A program made the translations under genes and the position numbers. The notes below the pieces were generated by a model. The model was not told the origin of the DNA, made no database searches, and saw only the letters and a program-made list of their open reading frames with translations. Below are positions 31,893 through 40,448 of a stretch of DNA of 64,000 bases, one piece after another; positions within the stretch are counted from its first letter, which is position 1; every line of letters starts with the position of its first letter. This DNA is from Pedobacter psychrotolerans (GTDB lineage Bacteria; Bacteroidota; Bacteroidia; Sphingobacteriales; Sphingobacteriaceae): the NCBI RefSeq assembly GCF_004340665.1, contig NZ_SLWO01000002.1, forward strand, positions 787,254 to 851,253. The letters are read 5' to 3'.

Positions 31893-33290
31893 TTAAATCC
31901 CCTCTGCCATCTGCACCGCTTTACGCAATGCTGCAATTTTATTATTAACCTCCTGCATTTCCATTTCAGGAATAGAATCAGCTACAATGCCGGCACCTGC
32001 ACGGTAATGTAATTCATTGTTTTTGCTCATAAAAGTTCTGATCATGATGGCATGGTTAAAATCTTCCTTAAAGCCCATGAAGCCAATGGCACCAGCATAA
32101 AAATTCCGGCCTAATTTCTCATTTTCATCAATGAGCTGCATGGCTTTATACTTTGGTGCGCCACTTAATGTTCCGGCCGGATAAGTATCTGCAACAACCT
32201 TAAATGCACTCACATTTTCCTGCAATTGCCCGGTTACCTTACTCACCAGGTGAATTAAATGTGAATAATATTGAACTTCCTTAAATGATTTTACCTCTAC
32301 ACGGTTACAATGTCTGCTCAAATCGTTCCGGGCTAAATCAACCAGCATCACATGTTCGGCACTTTCTTTTGGATCCTGTTCTAATTTTCTCGCTTGTTCC
32401 GCATCTTCAATATCGTTTCCACTCCGTTTAAAGGTACCAGCAATTGGAAAAATATTTGCAGCATTATTCTTAATGGTAATTTGTGCTTCCGGCGATGAAC
32501 CAAACAATTTGAAGTTACCATAATCAAAATAAAATAAATAAGGCGATGGATTTATAGAACGCAGGCAGCGGTAAACATTAAATTCATCACCAGAGAAAGC
32601 CTGCTTAAATGCACGTGAAGGAACAATCTGAAATACATCACCCCGAAAAATATGCTTTTGAAGTTTTTCAACCAAACTCATAAAGCCCTCATCAGTTAAG
32701 TTAGAAGACTCTTCACCCCTAATTTGAAACTTATATTCAGGATAATTTTTATTTTGGATGAGGTATTCCATTTTTTCCAGACCACTCTCTTCCTCTCCTT
32801 CAAAGGTATTTTTGAAGAGCGTAATCTCATTCTTAAAATGATCGATAGCAATCAGATAGCGATACAAATGATACTGCATTTCCGGAATCTCTTCTCCCTC
32901 GGGTGTTTCCGAAACAAATTTAATATCTTCAAAATGCTGCACTGCATTCCAAGTAAAATAGCCGAATAAACCACTTGAAATAAATTTAATTTCAGGCAAT
33001 TCTGTTTCTTTAAATTTATCCTTAAAATCTGCTATCTCATCAATTAGATTGGTACTTTCTTTTATTTCAACGGATCCATCAGGAAAATAAGTTTCTAACC
33101 TTGATCCTTTCAGGATGATTCCAGCCACGGGATCTGCACAAACAAAACTCATAGAATTCTCCCGACTATGATAATCAGAACTTTCTAGCAATATGCTATT
33201 TGGATATACATCGCGTAAGCGCAAATAAATGCTCACAGGCGTTGTGGTATCGGCAAGCATCTTTTTGTAAGTGGTATTAATTTTATACAT
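31893..33290 (-). CDS. trpE: Anthranilate synthase component I
   Basis: Converts chorismate with ammonia from TrpG to anthranilate. The 465-residue protein shows the N-terminal LLESSDYHSRENSMSFVCADP (feedback-site LLES-S motif), then FQIVPSRAFKQ, PSPYLFYFDYGNFKLFGSSPEAQ, FPIAGTFKRSGN, VDLARNDLSRHCN, YPAGTLSGAPKYKAMQLI and RAGAGIVADSIPEME, all standard. It is the first structural gene of the trp cluster and is preceded by a leader ORF and terminator hairpin (33357-33497) that probably control it. Confidence 0.95.
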   Translation of the reverse strand: MYKINTTYKKMLADTTTPVSIYLRLRDVYPNSILLESSDYHSRENSMSFVCADPVAGIILKGSRLETYFPDGSVEIKESTNLIDEIADFKDKFKETELPEIKFISSGLFGYFTWNAVQHFEDIKFVSETPEGEEIPEMQYHLYRYLIAIDHFKNEITLFKNTFEGEEESGLEKMEYLIQNKNYPEYKFQIRGEESSNLTDEGFMSLVEKLQKHIFRGDVFQIVPSRAFKQAFSGDEFNVYRCLRSINPSPYLFYFDYGNFKLFGSSPEAQITIKNNAANIFPIAGTFKRSGNDIEDAEQARKLEQDPKESAEHVMLVDLARNDLSRHCNRVEVKSFKEVQYYSHLIHLVSKVTGQLQENVSAFKVVADTYPAGTLSGAPKYKAMQLIDENEKLGRNFYAGAIGFMGFKEDFNHAIMIRTFMSKNNELHYRAGAGIVADSIPEMEMQEVNNKIAALRKAVQMAEGI

Positions 33291-33306
33291 TTTCTATCGT
33301 CATTGT

Positions 33307-33333
33307 GAGGAGATATAACGAAGCAATCTCCTC
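33307..33333. repeat. REP-like hairpin between the trp attenuator and trpE
   Basis: GAGGAGAT (33307-33314) pairs with ATCTCCTC (33326-33333); the loop contains CGAAGCA. The GTCATTGTGAGGAG context matches the dispersed family at 30940-30995. It lies in the trpE 5' untranslated region. Confidence 0.6.
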
Positions 33334-33356
33334 TCTGTAATTTTTTTTAAAAAGTA

Positions 33357-33388
33357 AAAGCCCGGCGTGTGGTTCTACGCCGGGCTTT
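33357..33388 (-). terminator. trp operon attenuator (terminator hairpin)
   Basis: On the minus strand AAAGCCCGGCG (33388-33378) pairs perfectly with CGCCGGGCTTT (33367-33357) around a 10-nt loop and is followed by TACTTTTT, a Rho-independent terminator. It lies 40 bp after the stop of the leader ORF and 67 bp before trpE. A segment inside the leader ORF (CGCTGGCT, 33444-33437) can pair with AGCC(C)GGCG of the first arm, giving a candidate antiterminator that would form when a ribosome stalls on the Trp codons and be blocked when it reaches the stop. Confidence 0.85.
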
Positions 33389-33428
33389 AATGGTTCTTTT
33401 AGGTTTAGGTTGATAAACTATATTTTTC

Positions 33429-33497
33429 TCATACGCAGCCAGCGCAATCCGTTTTCGAATTACTTTGCCAAAGCCATGTATGTATATTGCTGATCAT
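33429..33497 (-). CDS. trpL: trp leader peptide with Trp-Leu-Trp
   Basis: A 22-codon ORF opening MISNIHTWLWQSNSK and closing DCAGCV. Trp codons are at positions 8 and 10 (33476-33474 and 33470-33468), a high share for so short a peptide. It starts right after a predicted promoter and ends 40 bp before a strong terminator hairpin in front of trpE. The arrangement of promoter, Trp-rich short ORF, terminator and trpE is the standard attenuation layout. The name is by function and position; no sequence relation to the enterobacterial TrpL is implied. Confidence 0.8.
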   Translation of the reverse strand: MISNIHTWLWQSNSKTDCAGCV

Positions 33498-33503
33498 GAG
33501 GAA

Positions 33504-33534
33504 CAAAAATATAAAGAATTTTGAAAAAAGGAAA
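33504..33534 (-). promoter_or_regulatory. Predicted trp operon promoter
   Basis: On the minus strand TTTC (33534-33531), a 19-base spacer, then TATTTTTG (33511-33504), an exact TAnnTTTG match. Transcription would begin at or within a few bases of the leader ATG (33497). Confidence 0.6.
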
Positions 33535-33540
33535 TTTTTA

Positions 33541-33875
33541 TGAAAATAAGTTGGAAAGAGGCAACCGCGAAGAACGCCAAGTTTAAATGTTTAACCACAG
33601 AGATCACAAAGTAAAGGCACAGAGTGCACCAAGTTTTTAATTCCGCCTCCATGTTCTCTGTGAAAATTTCTGTGTACTCGGTGGTAAAAAACCTTCGCCC
33701 ACCTCGCGAAAACTTTGCTCTCTTTGCGGTTAGAAACTTAAAATAAATTAACAACCAAAAACACCTAGTTTTTTACTTCACCTCTATGTTCTCTGTGAAA
33801 ACCTCAGTGTACTCGGTGGTAAAAAACCTTTGCGCCACTTTGCGAAAACTTTGCACTCTTTGCGGTTAAAACCAA
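33541..33875. repeat. Two copies of the ACCGCAAAGA-type dispersed repeat
   Basis: Copy A at about 33641-33737 and copy B at about 33777-33870 share GTTCTCTGTGAAAA, GTGTACTCGGTGGTAAAAAA and CTCTTTGCGGTTA in the same order. A third, partial and inverted piece (GCAACCGCGAAGAACGCC) lies at 33560-33580. The open frame on the minus strand through copy A (FTTEYTE peptide) is a by-product of this repeat and is not treated as a gene. Confidence 0.75.
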
Positions 33876-34319
33876 CTAAGAAACCCCGAAAAATGATCTG
33901 CCCGGAACACTTTTAGTCATCATTAAGATAGATACAATAATAATAACCAAAGCCAATCCAAAGAAAACAGCAATAGTACGGTGTTTGGCAACAGCATCAG
34001 CCACTTTTTTTGATTTTGAGTTACCCACTGTAATTAAAATGATAGCAATAAGCATCATAGATGTATGCTCCGCTTTGAAATATCTACCAATAGTATCACT
34101 CATGGGTAATTTCGTTAGCGGACTAAAAAAGTAAAGCACCAGTCCAATTAAAAACTGAATATGAGCACTAATTAAAGTGAATACATTCAGTTTACGATTA
34201 CCTTCAGTATACGTTTTTTTACCTAGCCAGCCAGATAATGCATTGATTACAGCCACTACTAATAAAATTAATACGATGTAGCGCCATCCAGAGTGCGCAG
34301 ATTTTAAGATACTATACAT
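33876..34319 (-). CDS. Four-helix integral membrane protein, possible haem-binding
   Basis: A 147-residue inner-membrane protein with four hydrophobic segments (about 12-32, 48-68, 84-101, 115-137). Histidines sit at or near helix ends (LKSAHSGWRY, LISAHIQFLIG, KAEHTSMMLIA, AVAKHRTIAV), a pattern suggesting two bis-histidyl sites as in small cytochrome-b-like proteins of Bacteroidota. No name is established. It is divergent from the amidohydrolase gene and not linked to trp genes apart from the repeat-filled gap. Confidence 0.75.
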   Translation of the reverse strand: MYSILKSAHSGWRYIVLILLVVAVINALSGWLGKKTYTEGNRKLNVFTLISAHIQFLIGLVLYFFSPLTKLPMSDTIGRYFKAEHTSMMLIAIILITVGNSKSKKVADAVAKHRTIAVFFGLALVIIIVSILMMTKSVPGRSFFGVS

Positions 34320-34433
34320 TTTATATCAAATATGTTTCTTCAAAAGTAGACATTAATTGTAAAATATCAGATATTCAGGATTATCAACGCTAATTTATAT
34401 TAGTTTTAAACAAAATAAACCAACTAAACTATT

Positions 34434-37400
34434 ATGAAGAAAATTTTACTCGCCATTGGGCTGGTATTTTCTACTACATTCGTATTTGCACAGCAAACCA
34501 CCTTTCCTGTTAATGGTTCATATGACACCAGACCTGGAATGTTTGCCTTCACCAACGCAACAATCGTAGTTAATGCCAACCAAACTTTAACAAATGCTAC
34601 ACTTTTAATTAAAGGTCAAACCATTCAAGCTGTGGGTGCCGGATTATCCGTACCAAAAGGTTATGTGACCATAGATTTGAAAGGAAAATTTATCTATCCA
34701 TCACTAATTGATGCCTTTTCAAGCTATGGCATTACAGAAGCACCTGCCCAGGCTCGTGGTTTCGGCGGACAGCGACAATCTATTTTTGTTTCAACTAAAA
34801 AGGGGGCTTATGGCTGGAATGAAGCCATCAGACCTGAAACTTATGTAAAAAATATCTTTACAGCTGACAGCAAAAAAGCAGATGAATTACGTAAAGTGGG
34901 CTTCGGAAGTGTTAATGTCATCAACCGTGATGGGATTGCCCGAGGTGTTTCTGCAGCAGTGACCTTAAATGAAGATGCAGACAACAGCTTAATTTTAAAA
35001 GATCAAACCGCAGCAAATTATTCTTTCAATAAAGGAACATCATCAAATGATTACCCAACATCCTTAATGGGTTCAATTGCATTATTGCGCCAAACCTATT
35101 ACGATTCGCAGTGGTACAGTAAGCAAAAAGACGAGTACAATATTTCTTTAGATGAATTCGCTAAACAGCAAACACTTCCACAAATATTTGAGGTAGATGG
35201 TTGGGCAAACGTTCTCCGTGCAGATAAAATTGGAAAAGAATTTGGCAAAAAGTTTATCATCAAATCTGGTGGGGATGAGTATCAACGCATTAATGAGGTA
35301 AAAGCAACTGGGGCAAGTTTGATTATTCCATTGGCTTTCCCTAAAGCTTATGATGTGGAAGATCCGGCGGAAGCAAGAAATTTAACCTTAACACAAATGA
35401 AAGGTTGGGAATTGGCACCAACCAATCCGGCAGCCTTAGAAAAAGCAGGGATTAAATTTGCCTTAACTGCATTTGGATTAGAAAACAGCCGTGATTTCTG
35501 GGCAAATATCCGCACGGCGATAGAAAATGGACTAACCGAAAAACAAGCATTACTAGCGGTCACTACTGTTCCTGCTGAACTTTTAGGTATCGGTGATAAG
35601 GTTGGGTCGCTTGATAAAGGGAAAGTGGCTAACTTTTTAATTTCATCAGATAACCTATTCAAAAATGGTAATATCATTTTCGAAAACTGGGTGCAGGGCA
35701 AGCGTTTTATCGTTAATAAAATGGATGTAAGCGATGTTCGTGGAACCTATAATTTGAATGTTGATGGTGTGGGTGCCTTAACATTGAAAATTACCGGGAC
35801 TGGTGGAGGATCAACCGCAGCCATTGAGAGAACAGGCGTAGATAGCGTAAAAACTACAGCTACTTTTACTAGAAATGGCGATTGGGTGAGCATCAATTTC
35901 AATTTAAAGAAAAATCCTAAAGGCGATGTTCGTTTAAGTGGATACATTACTTCTGCAAATCCAATTACCATTAAAGGTGAATCTGCATTGGCTGATGGAT
36001 CAACAGGAAAATTTACAGCTACTTATAAAGAGCCGAACAAAGAGACTCCAAAGAAAGATGAGCCTAAACCAAGCCTTACGGTTGGTCCGGTAATTTACCC
36101 TTTTGGTGCCTTTGGTGCTACAGAATTACCTAAACAGGAAACCGTTTTAATTAAGAATGGTACGGTTTGGACGAATGAAAAAGACGGTGTTTTGCTAAAT
36201 GCTGATGTGCTTTTAGAGAATGGAAAAATTAAGGCCGTAGGCAAAAACCTTTCAGCTGGTGGCGCAAAAGTAATCGATGCCACAGGCAAACACATCACTG
36301 CGGGCATTATTGATGAGCACTCACACATTGCTGGCAGCGGCGGGATTAATGAAGGTGCACAATCGGTATCTTCAGAAGTTCGCATTGCAGACATTATCAA
36401 TTCTGAAGATGTGAATATTTATCGCCAATTAGCCGGTGGCGTAACCACTTCGCATATCTTGCACGGATCAGCAAATCCAGTTGGTGGTCAGTCACAATTG
36501 ATTAAACTTCGCTGGGGTAAATCGCCAGAAGAATTAAAATTTGCAGGGGCTGATGGCTTCATCAAATTCGCTTTGGGTGAAAACGTAAAACAAAGCAATT
36601 TTGGTACAGGTGCCCGTTTCCCCGTAACACGAATGGGTGTAGAACAAACTTTTGTGGATGAATTTACCCGTGCGAAAGAGTATGCAAAAGCAATGTCGGT
36701 TAAAGGCAATAGCGTTCGCAAAGATTTGGAATTGGATGCAATAGTAGAAATCTTGAACAACAAACGTTTCATTACCTGTCACTCTTACGTACAAAGTGAA
36801 ATCAATATGTTAATCCACGTTGCCGATAGCTTAGGATTTAAAATTAATACGTTTACGCACATTTTGGAAGGTTATAAAGTAGCCGATAAAATGAAAGCGC
36901 ATGGTATTGCTGGCTCCACCTTCTCAGATTGGTGGGCTTATAAAAATGAGGTTGCAGAAGCCATTCCTTACAACGGAAAAATTATGCATAATGTTGGTGT
37001 AACTACCGCTTTCAACTCTGATGATGCAGAGATGGCACGTCACTTAAACCAGGAAGCTGGAAAATCAGTTTTATACGGTAACGTTCCTGAAGAAGATGCA
37101 TTGAAATTTGTGACCTTGAACCCGGCAAAAATGCTTCACATTGATGATCAAGTAGGCAGTTTAAAAGCTGGTAAAGATGCCGATGTGGTGATCTGGACGG
37201 CTAACCCACTTTCTATTTATGCCAAGGCAGAAAAAACCTTTGTAGATGGAATTGCCTACTGGGACATTGAAAAAGATGCACAGATCATTAAATCTCAACA
37301 ATCTGAAAAAGCACGTTTAATCCAGAAAATGCTGGAAAGTAAAAGTAAAGGCGGAAAAATGCAACGTCCGGCAGGCGATGCCCCACGCTTATACAATTGC

Positions 37401-37454
37401 GAAACATTAGAAAATTATTCAGCAGAACTAAACGAGAACGAACATGCACACTAA
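34434..37454 (+). CDS. Exported amidohydrolase-superfamily protein with two modules
   Basis: A 1006-residue protein with a signal peptide (MKKILLAIGLVFSTTFVFAQ). The N-terminal amidohydrolase-like module (about 25-440) lacks the metal motif: where HxH is expected it reads YPSLIDAFSSYG. A beta linker follows (about 440-545). The C-terminal module (about 565-985) has DEHSHIAGSGG (HxH), ITCHSYVQSE, NTFTHILEGYK and FNSDDAEMARHLN, which together supply the metal ligands of an imidazolonepropionase/cyclic-amidase-like enzyme. A secreted or periplasmic hydrolase is likely; the substrate is unknown. The next gene overlaps its end by 11 bp. Confidence 0.85.
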   Translation: MKKILLAIGLVFSTTFVFAQQTTFPVNGSYDTRPGMFAFTNATIVVNANQTLTNATLLIKGQTIQAVGAGLSVPKGYVTIDLKGKFIYPSLIDAFSSYGITEAPAQARGFGGQRQSIFVSTKKGAYGWNEAIRPETYVKNIFTADSKKADELRKVGFGSVNVINRDGIARGVSAAVTLNEDADNSLILKDQTAANYSFNKGTSSNDYPTSLMGSIALLRQTYYDSQWYSKQKDEYNISLDEFAKQQTLPQIFEVDGWANVLRADKIGKEFGKKFIIKSGGDEYQRINEVKATGASLIIPLAFPKAYDVEDPAEARNLTLTQMKGWELAPTNPAALEKAGIKFALTAFGLENSRDFWANIRTAIENGLTEKQALLAVTTVPAELLGIGDKVGSLDKGKVANFLISSDNLFKNGNIIFENWVQGKRFIVNKMDVSDVRGTYNLNVDGVGALTLKITGTGGGSTAAIERTGVDSVKTTATFTRNGDWVSINFNLKKNPKGDVRLSGYITSANPITIKGESALADGSTGKFTATYKEPNKETPKKDEPKPSLTVGPVIYPFGAFGATELPKQETVLIKNGTVWTNEKDGVLLNADVLLENGKIKAVGKNLSAGGAKVIDATGKHITAGIIDEHSHIAGSGGINEGAQSVSSEVRIADIINSEDVNIYRQLAGGVTTSHILHGSANPVGGQSQLIKLRWGKSPEELKFAGADGFIKFALGENVKQSNFGTGARFPVTRMGVEQTFVDEFTRAKEYAKAMSVKGNSVRKDLELDAIVEILNNKRFITCHSYVQSEINMLIHVADSLGFKINTFTHILEGYKVADKMKAHGIAGSTFSDWWAYKNEVAEAIPYNGKIMHNVGVTTAFNSDDAEMARHLNQEAGKSVLYGNVPEEDALKFVTLNPAKMLHIDDQVGSLKAGKDADVVIWTANPLSIYAKAEKTFVDGIAYWDIEKDAQIIKSQQSEKARLIQKMLESKSKGGKMQRPAGDAPRLYNCETLENYSAELNENEHAH

Positions 37455-38766
37455 TATAAAAACCTATTTAATGAGTCTGGCTTTTTCGGCAACAAGCCTA
37501 ACATGTTTTGCTCAGGCAAACATTTCGCCAGCAAAAAAGCAAAGTAAAACCATCGCCATTTCAGGCGCAACGGTACATGTTGGTAATGGTACAGTTATTG
37601 AAAATGGAACCATCATTTTTAGTAATGGAAAAATTGTTTCTGTTACTGCCAACGGGCAAGTACCACAAGGTGATGTAACCCAAATTTCTGCTACAGGAAA
37701 ACACGTATACCCGGGTTTTATTGCAGCTACCACTAACTTAGGTTTAGCAGAAACAGAATCTATCAAGGCAACTTTAGATTTCCAGGAAATAGGCGATTTC
37801 AACTCACACATCCGCTCTATTGTGGCATACAATACCGATTCTAAAGTACCTGCAACTTTAAGAAGCAACGGTGTTTTAATGGCACAACCTACTCCCCAAG
37901 GCGGGATCATTTCTGGAAGTTCATCCGTAGTACAGTTGGATGCCTGGAACTGGGAAGATGCAGCGTTAAGAAAGGATGATGCCATGCACATGACTTGGCC
38001 AGTTACGCCACGTTTCAGAGGTGGTTTTGGTGGCTTCGGCAGACCGCAAATGTCGCCAGAAGCACTGGCAGAAAGAACGGCAAATTCCATTAATCAGTTA
38101 AATTCTTTCTTCGCTGAAGCAAAGGCTTATGCAGACATGGGTAAACCAGAAGTGATTAATACACGTTTCGAAGCCATGAAAAGGGTTTTTTCTGGTGAAG
38201 AAAAATTATTTATCACGGCTGATAGTCAGAAGGATATTGTAGCGGCAGTAAACTTTGCAAAGAAATACGGCATTACACCTGTAATCACAGGTGCTGATGA
38301 AGCATATCTGGTGATCGACTTTTTAAAAGAAAACAACATCAGTTTAGTGGTGAAACAACCTCATGCCCTACCAAACAACAATGATGATGATGTAAACATG
38401 CCTTATAAAAATGCAGCCATTTTGGCTAACGCAGGTTTAAATGTAGCCTTAAGCATCGATGGTTACTGGCAACAACGCAACTTACCTTTCATGGCTGGTA
38501 CGGTTACCGCCTGGGGACTGGATAAAGAAAAAGCACTTTCAACCATTACTTTGAACGCCGCAAAAGTAATGGGGGTTGATAAAACCACTGGAAGTATCGA
38601 AACAGGAAAAGATGCCACTTTCTTCATTTCTGCTGGCGATGCTTTGGATATGAGAACGAACAAAGTAGAACAAGCTTTTATTCAGGGCAGAGATATTAAT
38701 CTGGATAATTTGCACAAGCAACTGGATAAGAAGTTTAGCGATAAGTATACTGCTGAAAAGAAATAG
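37444..38766 (+). CDS. Amidohydrolase-superfamily protein, probably lacking the metal site
   Basis: A 440-residue exported protein (signal near MSLAFSATSLTCFAQ) with the outer features of an amidohydrolase: ISGATVHVGNGTVIENGTI, GKHVYPGFI and late TLNAAKVMGVDKTTGSIETGKDATFFI. At the HxH site it reads AATTNLGL, and no His-rich loop replaces it, so it may be inactive or act only as a partner. It overlaps the upstream two-module gene by 11 bp, which points to coupled translation and a complex. Its last codons are duplicated downstream at 40449-40486. Confidence 0.8.
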   Translation: MHTNIKTYLMSLAFSATSLTCFAQANISPAKKQSKTIAISGATVHVGNGTVIENGTIIFSNGKIVSVTANGQVPQGDVTQISATGKHVYPGFIAATTNLGLAETESIKATLDFQEIGDFNSHIRSIVAYNTDSKVPATLRSNGVLMAQPTPQGGIISGSSSVVQLDAWNWEDAALRKDDAMHMTWPVTPRFRGGFGGFGRPQMSPEALAERTANSINQLNSFFAEAKAYADMGKPEVINTRFEAMKRVFSGEEKLFITADSQKDIVAAVNFAKKYGITPVITGADEAYLVIDFLKENNISLVVKQPHALPNNNDDDVNMPYKNAAILANAGLNVALSIDGYWQQRNLPFMAGTVTAWGLDKEKALSTITLNAAKVMGVDKTTGSIETGKDATFFISAGDALDMRTNKVEQAFIQGRDINLDNLHKQLDKKFSDKYTAEKK

Positions 38767-38795
38767 ATCGGCTAAATTATTAAATGCCTAAAAGT

Positions 38796-38826
38796 AAAAC
38801 GGCCGGTAATGAATACCGGCCGTTTT
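38796..38826. terminator. Bidirectional-type terminator
   Basis: AAAACGGCCGGTA (38796-38808) pairs perfectly with TACCGGCCGTTTT (38814-38826) around a 5-nt loop. It lies between the plus-strand amidohydrolase and the minus-strand lipoprotein, so it may serve both. Confidence 0.88.
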
Positions 38827-38873
38827 CGCTTAATAAAAAACCTATTATTTACTTAATTGTAAACCTTGAATGT

Positions 38874-40340
38874 TTAGTACGGTATCGTTTGATAAACAAT
38901 TATGCCATTAGTAAAGGTTATTTTTATTCCTAATAAGATAACACTCGAATTCCAGGTAGTAATCTGTTTTGCAGCCGACTGAAATTGAGCGAGTGGTAAA
39001 AATTCTGAATTACTTATTGTACATGGACAGCCATTTTTCCCTGCATTTTCCATGATATCGATCATTTCAATGCTTGCCACTTCATTGGCCAAAGCAGGAT
39101 TAATTACAAAATTAGAATTTGTAATATAATTTGGTGCCAGAGATATACTTCTTGTCTGTCCATCATACACTTCACCCGGATAACCGTACTCATCAGTAAC
39201 CCAGGTATAAAGCATTTGTTCGTCGTCAGAAATGCTCGAAATATTACCAATACCAAATACGCCCCATGTTATATCTTGAACTGCTCTATAAGCAATTGAA
39301 TTAGCCTGAGGTTTTAAATAAACACTAAAAGAAGTTTTTGGTGAGTTTAATTTAATAAACCCCGTTTGATTGATCGTTCCCTTTAATTTTATATTGTACG
39401 GAACACCGGCAGAACCACCAGAAAATCCGGAAGCAATCTTCAATATCGTTTTAAGCAGAAGTCCTGAGCCACCACTAACAATATCATCTATATTAGCTTT
39501 AGGTATGGCTAAAACTTTAGAAAGCCCTTCATTTGTACTGGTAACAAAATTGGATAAATTATTTATTCTTCCCACAACATCCGGTCCGCCAGCTTGAGGC
39601 TGTGCAGTTCCATCCAATTGTATATTTCCATTTACTACTACATCCGATTGTGCAACTTCAGATACACTGATATTGAATGAAGTGTTATTATCAATTGTTT
39701 GGCTATACTTTTTAACATCAAAATCTGCAATCATCCACTCTTGTACACCAGCAAATGTTACCGCCGTTTGTTTGTAATCACTATTTTTTGTATTTACGTA
39801 CGGATAGGATATATTGTATGGAGGGATTGTAGGGCTATATTCTACCAGATCAGGATATGATGAGTTAGTAGCATAACTCAAAGTAATCTGTTGATACGAA
39901 GACAGAACATCGTATGTTCTAAGTACACAAACCCTCAAAACACCCCTATATTTGTTATAAAGCAATAAAAAGGGATAGGCATTAGCTTCAGTCGGCGTAC
40001 CAAAATCTCGTGAGACTAACATCCAACCATTTGCAGGATACATATCTGCTTTTGAAACATCAACATTACCATAGACTTTTTGAGCACCGTCGATAAAAGG
40101 ATTTAATGTTGTGACACTACCAACAGAACCATCAGCATTATTAAAATATGCTGTCCAGCTGTGCTGGGTCCAATCCCAGGATGCATCTAAATTAGGATCA
40201 CCAGCATGTAGCGGTCTTGAACTCTTTAACTTCGAATTTGATCTCGAAAAAAGTGCTGTTTCTTTCACTTCGTGCTGATCTTTCTTGCAGGCAGAGATAA
40301 TCACTACCAATAGTAATAATAGTGTATTAATTTTTTTCAT
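38874..40340 (-). CDS. Lipoprotein of unknown function
   Basis: A 488-residue protein with a lipoprotein signal (MKKINTLLLLLVVIISACKK, Cys at 18). The mature part is Ser/Thr/Asn/Tyr-rich and appears all-beta (AYPFLLLYNKYRGVLRVCVLR; SFSVYLKPQANSIAYRAVQ). A late Cys-x-Cys (GCPCTISNSEF) is present, and the region near 265-300 is amphipathic (VVGRINNLSNFVTSTNEGLSKVL). No family was recognised with confidence. It stands alone on the minus strand, between a terminator and a repeat-rich segment, and may have been inserted after the amidohydrolase pair since a remnant of that gene's end lies beyond it. Confidence 0.8.
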   Translation of the reverse strand: MKKINTLLLLLVVIISACKKDQHEVKETALFSRSNSKLKSSRPLHAGDPNLDASWDWTQHSWTAYFNNADGSVGSVTTLNPFIDGAQKVYGNVDVSKADMYPANGWMLVSRDFGTPTEANAYPFLLLYNKYRGVLRVCVLRTYDVLSSYQQITLSYATNSSYPDLVEYSPTIPPYNISYPYVNTKNSDYKQTAVTFAGVQEWMIADFDVKKYSQTIDNNTSFNISVSEVAQSDVVVNGNIQLDGTAQPQAGGPDVVGRINNLSNFVTSTNEGLSKVLAIPKANIDDIVSGGSGLLLKTILKIASGFSGGSAGVPYNIKLKGTINQTGFIKLNSPKTSFSVYLKPQANSIAYRAVQDITWGVFGIGNISSISDDEQMLYTWVTDEYGYPGEVYDGQTRSISLAPNYITNSNFVINPALANEVASIEMIDIMENAGKNGCPCTISNSEFLPLAQFQSAAKQITTWNSSVILLGIKITFTNGIIVYQTIPY

Positions 40341-40448
40341 AGCTGTTTTTTCATAAAAAGACAGCTTTTATATTAAGTATATGTAATATAAAAATTATGA
40401 TAAAGTAAAAATTCTCCTATATACTGATGTATCACCAACCGAAATATT

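Noticed and set aside
33494..33754. 86-codon frame on the minus strand with FTTEYTE peptide
   Set aside because: It is produced by the ACCGCAAAGA-type dispersed repeat and runs into the trp leader region. The real signal there is the promoter and leader ORF.
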